This document shows, piece after piece, positions 56,929-64,000 of a stretch of DNA of 64,000 nt. The stretch is taken from positions 41,562,139 through 41,626,138 of the forward strand of contig CM041292.1 in NCBI GenBank assembly GCA_023052935.1, written 5' to 3'. The notes under the pieces were generated by a model, which was given only the letters and a program-made list of their open reading frames with translations, ran no database searches and was not told the origin of the DNA. The DNA is from Piezodorus guildinii. Taxonomy: Eukaryota; Arthropoda; Insecta; Hemiptera; Pentatomidae. Each line of letters opens with the position of its first letter. Position 1 is the stretch's first letter. The position numbers were made by a program, and so were the translations under genes.

Positions 56929-57214
56929 GGATCACTTGTAGCTCGGTGGTTAGCATAGCACCCTCCTATGCCAAAGGTCACGGGTTCGAATCCGCAGGTG
57001 GTCCTAAAATTTTTTAATGGGAGTAAAAAATCCTAAGTTATACCGTCCTTCGGAGGGGACGTTAAAAGGTGGTTCCGAGCCAGTGCGATATCAGGTACTC
57101 GTTAAAGATTCCTATCCTAATAAAACTTGGATAGGCAAAATTTAGGACTCCCACGGCAGCATCGTCCGATTAGCCATAGTAGCATAAAGTGACGTTAAAT
57201 AAATAAACAAAGAT
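56929..57214 (+). mobile_element. SINE family A, full length, with target-site duplication
   Basis: A 10-bp duplication GAACATAAAG flanks it (56919-56928 and 57215-57224). It has the complete head (TAGCTCGGTGGTTAGC, GGGTTCGAATCC), body and GTTAAATAAATAAAC tail. Confidence 0.95.
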
Positions 57215-57224
57215 GAACATAAAG

Positions 57225-57604
57225 AGTGATCTGAACAATATAATAAAAGGTAATGAAAAAAAGAAAAAAACTTTATTCTGGGACCAAGTCAAGTATATAA
57301 TATAAGGAAGAACTTTTGGATTTTTACATATATATATTTTTTTATATTAAGTCAACGTATCTTGGTAAGTGAAACAAAATTTCGAGAGAAAGGAAATTTT
57401 TTTCTTGATCAATAACAGTAGCTAACTATGAAAAATAATAAACCAAAATTCAATATTCATAATTTTATTACTTCTAATATAATAAACAAATTTTATTTTA
57501 TGATTATTTATACGTAATTCAACCAGGAGGAACATATATAGAGTTTTTATGGCAACTCATTTTTACGTTTATTTAGATGTACATGGAATATGATAATTAA
57601 CGAA
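57225..57604. other. AT-rich; possible retrotransposon 3' scrap at about 57255-57300
   Basis: ACTTTATTCTGGGACCAAGT resembles the TTTTTATTCTGGGACTGGGT stretch at the 3' end of the non-LTR element at 43236-44212. Nothing else is seen. Confidence 0.35.
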
Positions 57605-58300
57605 TTCAATCCTCAGTGGAAATGCATGCTTTAAGGTCTCCATACAAACAACCAAGTCCCGCGAAAAGGTCTTGTGTACCATATAATTTTAGCTAGAAAT
57701 CAAAGTATTGTTTAAAACAAAAATTTCAATCCTCGTGTGTAAAAGAAGTTTCATCAGAATTCGAAGGATACCACTTTGATCCAATCATTTTGCATACTGT
57801 ACTTTTTTTTTAAATTTACCCAAACGTTTCTGATTATTCGGAACTCACTTGAGGAAAAATTAAATAGATTTAAATTTCATGTTGTTTTGTACTGATAATT
57901 CTCTTTAAAATCAAAATTTCTTCTCTTAAGTATCTTTATTTAATCAACTGACGGAGAAAAGAAAACATCAGAAATATGTTTTACATGAAACTTTTTTTTT
58001 TCGCTAATAAGAATAGTAATATAAATGTTTAATACTTCGTTGGAAAACCATAGATTATTGATTTTGTTTATTATATACAAAAGGCTATTTTTTAAATATA
58101 TTTTTAAACGATTTACCTGAAATCGAATACATTTTTAAGGTTTGGAGAGGAGGAAGATGGAGAGGAGGGGAGGAAGGCTTATTGCAAAAAATAGTTGTTA
58201 AGAGTCATTGCTCTAAACGTTTTTCAACTCCAACACTACATAAAATTTCTTAAATTTTACAGCGGAGGTAAGTGAAAGTCGTGTGTTGGATACTTTTAAA
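57605..58300 (+). repeat. Family R copy, 5' terminus lost
   Basis: AAATGCATGCTTTAAGGTCT through CCGCGAAAAGGTCTTG-like and TTCGTTGGAAAACC-like blocks to GCGGAGGTAAGTGAAAGTCG, a perfect 3' terminus. Confidence 0.7.
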
Positions 58301-58822
58301 TAAATATCCATTGTTTCCAATTGACTAATTTATATTTTAATGACGAACTTGTATAAAAAGAGTTTCTAAAATCTCATATAGAATTAATTAATTCATAGAG
58401 AGCCCTCCCTTGATTACTTTCTCAATCTATGAATTAATAATGAAAAAAAAGAATTAATGAAATTAATTCATTAATTTCTTAATGAATTCAGTTATGAATT
58501 TTATTTACTCTTTATTTTTTAGCCCGGATAAAGACCCACAACGTGGGTCGAAACGTTGAAATAGTTTTTCATCATTTTCTGGTAAATTTTTTCCGCCACC
58601 CGAACAATATCTTCCTTCATAAATTTGTAAACGGTAAAGTGCTTGAGATAGTCTAAGTAAAGATCAAACTAAAATATAATTCGTACACACACACACACAC
58701 CACACCAAGTCCTTTTAATTACGATTGTAACCGACATCTGGCCACAATTTGATTCCATCGTGATCAGTCACTAGATAGTTATGACGAAATAATAATCCCG
58801 AGCACAAAGTCACCGCCTGCGA
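58301..58822. other. Unassigned, with a GAAACGTTG hairpin at 58524-58562
   Basis: GGATAAAGACCCACAACGTG followed by GGTCGAAACGTTG forms a perfect GACCCA/TGGGTC stem directly before GAAACGTTG. A CA run lies at about 58685-58700. From 58700 on the sequence becomes less AT-rich towards the block at 58823. Confidence 0.4.
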
Positions 58823-58900
58823 ATTATCTACCTTATTCCAGCTTATTGGAAGGTTTTAATAATCTTTAATCTCTAGGGGTTTATTAGCAACTGTACAAAA
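58823..58900 (+). repeat. 78-bp duplicated block, copy 2
   Basis: It is the gap-free partner of 33943-34020, same orientation. Here it lies directly beside the TCF-rich patch, which makes an enhancer role for the pair more plausible than a decayed transposon. Confidence 0.75.
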
Positions 58901-59220
58901 CTGCTTCTAATTGCAAGGATGGCGGATCAAAGAGGGCCGAATGAAGAATGCGCCGTAGGATCCGAAAATTGAGTAAAAGAGGAGACGGGAAGGAGAGGCA
59001 GGGAGAAGAAAGGCGATACCCCCTCCAAAGATCAAAGGGGCCGCCGCTAATAATCCGGCCATTTACATTTTATATACCGCCTGTGCTTCTTATATATCTC
59101 CAGGAGTGGGGGAGTGGGGGCCATATCTCCCCTTCGATACCTCTCTATGTCTACGGATCTTCTATAGTTTCTTTTTCTAGCCGATCTTCTCTAATACCTA
59201 ATAAACGGAATTCTAGGTAC
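58901..59220. promoter_or_regulatory. Candidate vg enhancer: clustered TCF, Helper and Mad-type motifs
   Basis: A GC-rich, repeat-free block. A perfect bipartite TCF site (59030-59046) overlaps GCCGCCGC (59040-59047), which fits the Mad site GCCGNCGC, and is followed by TAATAATCC. A second TCF-like pair lies at 58920-58933 (TGGCGGATCAAAGA). A 111-codon plus frame here has no known domain and poor coding character. The Drosophila vg quadrant enhancer is intronic and integrates Wingless and Dpp/Mad input; the same inputs are predicted here by motif only. Confidence 0.5.
59030..59047 (-). promoter_or_regulatory. TCF/Pangolin HMG plus Helper site, overlapping a Mad-type site
   Basis: GATCAAAGG (HMG), one base, GCCGCCG (Helper, GCCGCCR) and the overlapping GCCGCCGC. 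Spacing and relative orientation are identical to the site at 8005-8021. Confidence 0.6.
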
Positions 59221-59316
59221 AACTTTTTAAATTACTACTTGGTGACCACCGTAATCAATAGTCTTGATGTTTCACAAGTGTAAACTCACTCTAAAAAGTT
59301 TCCATACCCCTAAATA

Positions 59317-60105
59317 TCTATACTAATATTATATTTAGGATGTAAGTCGACTTTAGAAACTATTATAGGTGGAAGAATCAGGAGTCAGTCTTTTTCTAAA
59401 TATTTTAATTTTGCCGACGTTTCGGCTCAAGCTTGTGAGCCATCATCAGGGCATTACTGTCTCCGGAGTTTATGCTTGGACATGGCTCAGTAATGCCCTG
59501 ATGATGGCTCACAAGCTTGAGCCGAAACGTCGGCAAAATTAAAATATTTAGAAAAAGACTGACTCCTGATTATTCCACCTAAAACAGAAGAGTTTGATTG
59601 TTTAAGCGCTCAGAACGTAGTCTCGGAAACTACTGGTTCAAATTGAAAAATTCTTTTTGGGTTGGATAGTCCATTTATCGAGGAAGGCTATATGCTATAG
59701 AACTTCACGCTGTGACCGATAGGAGTGAAGAATCAGTGAAAAATGTGGAAAAAAACAGGGGAAATTAAGCTGCCATCCCAATGATTCCAAAAGATTTAAC
59801 TTTTAATTTTAAAATAATTCAATTTCCCGTTATATTAATAAATTACCGAATTAATAAATAACAGGGTCAAAGATTTAAACACGTAGGAATCGATTTACGT
59901 CAAGACTGCTTTTCACACGGACAACTATATATCGGATTGTCAAGAACGGTTTGCGGATAAAATCAGTATGTTCTTTTGCCGCAAGAAAATAAAACTAAAA
60001 ATATCATTTATGCAGAAGTCCTTTATAATATATTCTTTTAAAAACTTCTTAATAGCGATCATCATAATAGAAATTGACGCAGACGAAGTCGTGGGCAACA
60101 GCTAG
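59317..60105 (+). mobile_element. Helitron relic with CTAG end
   Basis: It starts TCTATACTAATATTAT after an A and ends GTGGGCAACAGCTAG before a T, the Helitron A|TC...CTAG|T arrangement, with a GC-rich hairpin just before the end. One frame near 59882 encodes [20 protein letters not shown] then SRT, helicase motif VI. Most coding sequence is deleted. A foldback element is inserted near the 5' end (59332-59590). The internal sequence matches the minus copy at 6327-6840. Confidence 0.85.
59332..59590. mobile_element. Compact foldback element nested in the Helitron
   Basis: Inverted arms of about 95 bases (from ATAGGTGGAAGAATCAGGAG at 59364 to the mirror at 59583) around a 28-base centre. Each arm holds CTGATGATGGCTCACAAGCT followed by TGAGCCGAAACGTCGGC (plus strand 59498-59534; mirror at about 59412-59450). 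No protein. It belongs to the family of 21640-22931. Confidence 0.85.
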
Positions 60106-60167
60106 TATTCGATAAATTCAAATAAAGGAATTGAAGAAATTTGCAACTTTTCTCTATCCCATGTCAA

Positions 60168-60362
60168 TAGAATAGAATAGAATAGATTTTATTTAGGCTA
60201 TTCACAATACATTTTTTTAAGTTATATACATATTTTAATACAGATAAATCAACACTTTTTTTTGTTTTGTTTTTTTCTTCCAATGTATGTAGAGACAAAT
60301 TTAAATAAAAAATTAAGATACATATGTTTTTGAAATAATAATACATCTGCTTCAAAAAAATA
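60168..60362 (-). mobile_element. Non-LTR 3' end with TTCTA microsatellite tail
   Basis: AATAG units at 60168-60186 followed by ATTTTATTTAGG resemble the 3' end at 43236. On the minus strand this is an AT-rich 3' UTR ending in pentamer repeats. It is inserted into, or replaces, part of the Tc1 relic. Confidence 0.5.
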
Positions 60363-60860
60363 ATAAATTGAAAAAACTGTTTATTTCTCATGTCTATATT
60401 CAGCCCAAACATATAAAGTTTTGATTCGTCAGAGAATATGATCCTTTCCAAAAATGTTTTCAAACAAACTCCCTGGCAAATTGCAGCCGCATCTTCCGGT
60501 TTATCTTACTCACGACGGGCTTTCTTCTGGCGACTCGACCACTGTATCCTTCCCTACTTAAAATATTTCAGACTGTTTTTGGGTGGACTTGACTCCCATA
60601 GTCCCTATTTATTCTGATGGACATTGAGGTTGCGGCATTGTGAGTATTTGCATGACTTCAGCAAGGATGGCTCTCCTGTGGTGATTCTCCAGTTTCCTAG
60701 GTCTTCCAGCACTAGGTCTATCATCCAGAGATTTTAATCCTCTTATGTCTTTTTGGTACATATTGTACAGTAGCATGCGACTTATTTAGTGGATGTGCAA
60801 TATTTCTCAGATATAAGACCTGCATTCGGTACGAACTATAAGCTCTCTCAAATCACAAAG
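60363..60860 (-). pseudogene. Tc1-like transposase relic
   Basis: Minus-strand frames, shifted several times, read LCDLRELIVRTECRSY, LKSLDDRPSAGRPRKLENHH, RRAILAEVMQ, SKINRKMRLQFAREF and IIFSDESKLYMFG. These are the helix-turn-helix, GRPRK linker and first catalytic Asp motif (FSDES) of Tc1 transposases. The second and third catalytic motifs are lost at about 60360. Confidence 0.85.
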
Positions 60861-60868
60861 AAGCGGAT

Positions 60869-61125
60869 TTTTTTTTTTTTTTTTTTTTTTTTATTGGTAT
60901 ATATTACAATTTGTCATAATAGACAATAATAATAGTGCTACAGGATCTCATTCATACAATATTTACAATATAAACAAAAGGAAAGTCAAATTACATAAAA
61001 TAAAATCAAAATAAATAAACGTATACAATAACAAAATTTATAGACAAAATAAATACAAATAAATGAAGTTAACAAATAAATAAACAAAACATGTCTCATT
61101 CATACCTATGTACAATATTTACAAT
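60869..61125 (-). mobile_element. 5'-truncated retroelement 3' UTR with target-site duplication
   Basis: It is flanked by AAGCGGAT (60861-60868 and 61126-61133) and begins on the plus strand with about 22 T, the poly(A) tail on the minus strand. The AT-rich interior encodes nothing. It interrupts the 5' part of the Tc1 relic. Confidence 0.75.
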
Positions 61126-61236
61126 AAGCGGATATTAGAAAAAAAAAATCAGTTAATAACATAAAAAATGTACTTACAATAAAAGTTTTAATCATATTTT
61201 AGACATAAAAACTAATAGGATATACTATTGGGGATG

Positions 61237-61515
61237 GGGATCACTTGTAGCTGGGTGGCTAGCGTAACAGCCTCCCATGCCAAAGGTCACGGGTTCAAAT
61301 CCGCAGGTGATCCTAGGATTTTTTAATGGAAGTAAAAAATCCCTAGTTACGCCGTCCTTCGGAGGGGACGTTAAAAGGTGGTCCCGAGCCTGTGCGATGT
61401 CAGGTACTCGTTAAAGATCCCTATCCTAATAAAATCTGGATAGGCAAAATTAAGGACTCCCAATGTAGCATCGTCCAATTAGCCATAGTAGCATAAAGTG
61501 ACGTTAAATAAATAA
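61237..61515 (+). mobile_element. SINE family A, full length, with target-site duplication
   Basis: A 13-bp duplication ACTATTGGGGATG flanks it (61224-61236, 61516-61528). Intact A and B boxes (GTAGCTGGGTGGCTAGCG, GGGTTCAAATCC) and GTTAAATAAATAA tail. Confidence 0.95.
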
Positions 61516-61528
61516 ACTATTGGGGATG

Positions 61529-62263
61529 TTAAATATTTATATCTTTTTGGTATGGCTGTTAGGTCATAGATGCTACACAAGTTTTGCCAACGTTTGCAAA
61601 AATAAAATATTAATGTTACTTTGTTCTATTTCTCAAATTGTTCCTACCCTAAAAAACTGGCGCCCAGACAAATGCCTGGTCCACTCCATTGTAAATCAGT
61701 GCCTATTATCAGCTGGATTCGATCTTACTATTCTTTGTTCAGATATTCGAAGATTCCATTGAAAAAATACAAACGAAAAAATATACCTAGCGGAATGTAA
61801 GCAGGTGAAATATTCTATTCCCGTTCGGACTAGCATCCAGTTCAGAAATAGGATTCTTGAATTGTATTCGCGAGCTGACACAAGTTCCAATTGACTATAG
61901 ATATTCACCAATGCCAACTACTTGTTGGCCACACTTTGGCGTGACAAGGGTAAGGGGTCGAGGTTCTTATTCTACAGAATGTAATGTTGACCTTTTAAGC
62001 AAATTGGGTACAAATAATGTCACTCATTGATAAAGTATGTTTCTGGAAATAAAATGAAAAGTGATTAAAAGTTTACTAAACGATTGTGCAACCAATGGTA
62101 AGGTTTCTAGCTAAGGTTTCTATTTTATTAAAATAATAAAGAAAAAAATAAGGAAACATCTTATTTTTGTAATTTCGAAAACATAATACAATGTTACATT
62201 TGTTTTTTCGATTGTTTTCGAGAAATAAAACTAATTTTCAACGATTAAGTGTAAGATTCATTT
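61529..62263. other. No recognised gene
   Basis: Moderately AT-rich; short overlapping frames at 61520-61917 on both strands give no known protein. Confidence 0.35.
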
Positions 62264-62277
62264 AAATTCGTTTATGG

Positions 62278-62541
62278 GATTACCTGTAGCATGGTGGTTA
62301 ACATAACAGCCTCCTATACCGAAGGTCCCGGGTCGAAATCCCCAGGTGGCCCTAGGAAAGGGAGTGAAAAATCCTTAGTTATGCCGTACTTAAGAAGGGA
62401 CGTTAAAAGGTGGTCCCGAGACTCTGTGCGAGTCAGATACTCGTTAAAGACCCTTCTTATTAAATATGGATAGGCAAAATTTAGGACTCCCACTGTAGCA
62501 TCGTCCGATTAGCAACATAAAGGGACGTTAAATAAATTAAC
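62278..62541 (+). mobile_element. SINE family A with target-site duplication, older
   Basis: The duplication AAATTCGTTTATGG / AAATTCCTTTATGG (62264-62277, 62542-62555) has one mismatch. The body has lost the TTTTTTAAT stretch and bears many substitutions, so it is older than the copies at 31129 and 61237. Confidence 0.9.
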
Positions 62542-62805
62542 AAATTCCTTTATGGTAAATATTCCAAAGATCACTGGTTTTTGTTTTTAAGTCCTCAAAG
62601 TATAAGGCATATAGACAAAAATATAAGTTATGTTTGGCCAACAGTTAGAAGTAGAAAAAAAAGTTGAAATAAAGAACGAAACAATAATAAATGACTGAAC
62701 TAGAAAAAAAAAAGTAAATATGTTTCTTCTAGTTGAATAACGTGCAATTAATCAACGTAAAATTATTTAATATAAAAGTGATACAATTATGGATATTGAA
62801 TTTTG

Positions 62806-63040
62806 TTTGGCTGAATGGACAGCGCGCTAGTCTCTCACGCTGAAGGTTGTGAGTTCGAATCCAAGTCCTAGAGGGACTTTTTTAAGCATTTAATAAATGC
62901 GGATTCTCTCACAGCGTCCCCCCCCCCGGGTATGTAAGACCCGTCAGCCAAATGGTGGCCACTCACAAAATTAGGCTTAGGGAGTGATGACCCTACCCTA
63001 TAAAATACAACGTGAGTGTAATCTCCCAGGAGGCTATTAT
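62806..63040 (+). mobile_element. SINE family C
   Basis: Head TTTGGCTGAATGGACAGCG and GTGAGTTCGAATCCAAGTCC; body AGACCCGTCAGCCAAATGGT; truncated after GTGTAATCTCCCAGGAGG. A C10 run is inserted at about 62917. Confidence 0.9.
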
Positions 63041-64000
63041 ATGAGTATGATATTTTCATAATATAATTAAACTATTAATAGTTTATTATGAATTAAAAAA
63101 ATGAAAACAAGGTCAACAAAATATTACATGTTCTTAAATATTTTGTATGGCCAATGCATAGCATCTTTTGTTTTTGAGGAAAAACAAAAACATTAACTTC
63201 AGACGCACTGGAATATATAATTGCATGAATTGGCAATGCTCATGACATAAACTATACTTTTACTAACTAATATTTATAGCACCTAACGCTGATCTAGTAG
63301 GGATTGGACTCTAGGAATGTAGACATTTGTTTTACACCCATAGTTAAACAATTTATCTAGTGCTTAGAAAAGAAAATATTGCCCTGTTAAATTATATGGA
63401 TATCATAATAACAGCCTTTGTACCTAAGATTGTTATCTGACGCCAATGGCGGCCACCTAAACCCCCAACAGCCACCCCCAACAATCTCATTATCATAGAG
63501 GCATAATCCAATGAACATTTTTTTATTACACAATGGACAATTATCTCCATATTTATAACAAGAGGTTTAATACTATTGATTTAAGCTGGATTTTGATTTT
63601 TGTTTTAATATCACCTGTTGTTTGAGATATTTATCTATTTACCTATATCTCATATGAGATATAGGTTCATAAATTCAGTTCAGTTCTTCCAAACATAGCT
63701 TATTTATTTTATAAATCCCACGTTTTTTATTTTCTTACCGGTTTTTGTTTTCTTATAAACTTAAACATATGGTTGAGGCGTGACAAACACTCTCGGTTTT
63801 TAGATAACAGCTTCTTTTTAAAGAGCCCTTTTGTAATCATTACAAAGTCATGAAAGACAGCGCAAAATCAATTTATCGATATGTTCAAAAATAAAGGATT
63901 TAAAACATTTTATAATTTTTCATTTTCACTGTCATGATTATTATTCAGGCTTTTGATAAAATGCGATAATTTATTTTTGTATATTTTTCATCAATAATCA
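63041..64000. other. Unassigned; short GC-rich spot at about 63438-63490
   Basis: AT-rich overall. The spot contains a perfect Helper-type TGGCGGC (63447-63453) without a nearby HMG site. No gene is seen; the expected vg Tondu exon is not here. Confidence 0.35.

Noticed and set aside
58948..59283. 111-codon plus-strand open frame in the TCF-rich patch
   Set aside because: Its composition follows the purine-rich DNA; no known motif, no conserved start context, and it runs straight into AT-rich sequence.

Overview
This is an AT-rich, repeat-dense animal genome window, almost certainly insect. The organism call rests on two exons of the wing selector gene vestigial plus jockey-clade non-LTR retrotransposons, mariner/Tc1, Helitrons and several tRNA-derived SINE families. 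A hemimetabolous insect is my guess for the order-level group, but nothing in the window proves it.

The locus is vestigial (vg), transcribed on the minus strand. Two coding exons are clear, at 32756-32579 and 21232-21075. They have matching splice phases, join in frame across an intron of about 11.3 kb, and match the vestigial/VGLL2 region that follows the TEAD-binding (Tondu) motif. The Tondu exon is not visible and probably lies beyond position 64000. If so, everything from 32757 to 64000 is upstream vg intron and everything below 21074 is downstream intron, 3' exon or flank. One frame-compatible candidate for a downstream exon lies at 10276-10110. A separate short, GC-rich, apparently intronless gene for a three-pass membrane protein (49537-49208, minus) would then be nested in a vg intron.

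Most other sequence is transposable elements, many of them nested. A repeat of about 0.9 kb ending in CTTTCACTTAC ('family R') is present in about ten copies, and one carries a jockey insertion with an 11-bp target-site duplication. There are three tRNA-headed SINE families (A, B, C), two mariner copies sharing one internal deletion, further mariner and Tc1 relics, and two Helitron relics with a helicase motif. Foldback elements are common, several carrying the same hairpin-GAAACGT module, and there is a 15-unit tandem array of a 28-bp repeat.

Between the repeats sit GC-richer, repeat-free patches that do not look coding and are candidate vg enhancers. Two of them, 51 kb apart, share an exact 16-bp composite of a TCF/Pangolin HMG site and a Helper site, which is a Wingless-response signature. 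Next to the second lies a 78-bp block whose near-identical, ungapped partner is 25 kb away. Regulatory claims are inference from motifs; exon and transposon calls rest on translated sequence, splice signals, terminal repeats and target-site duplications.
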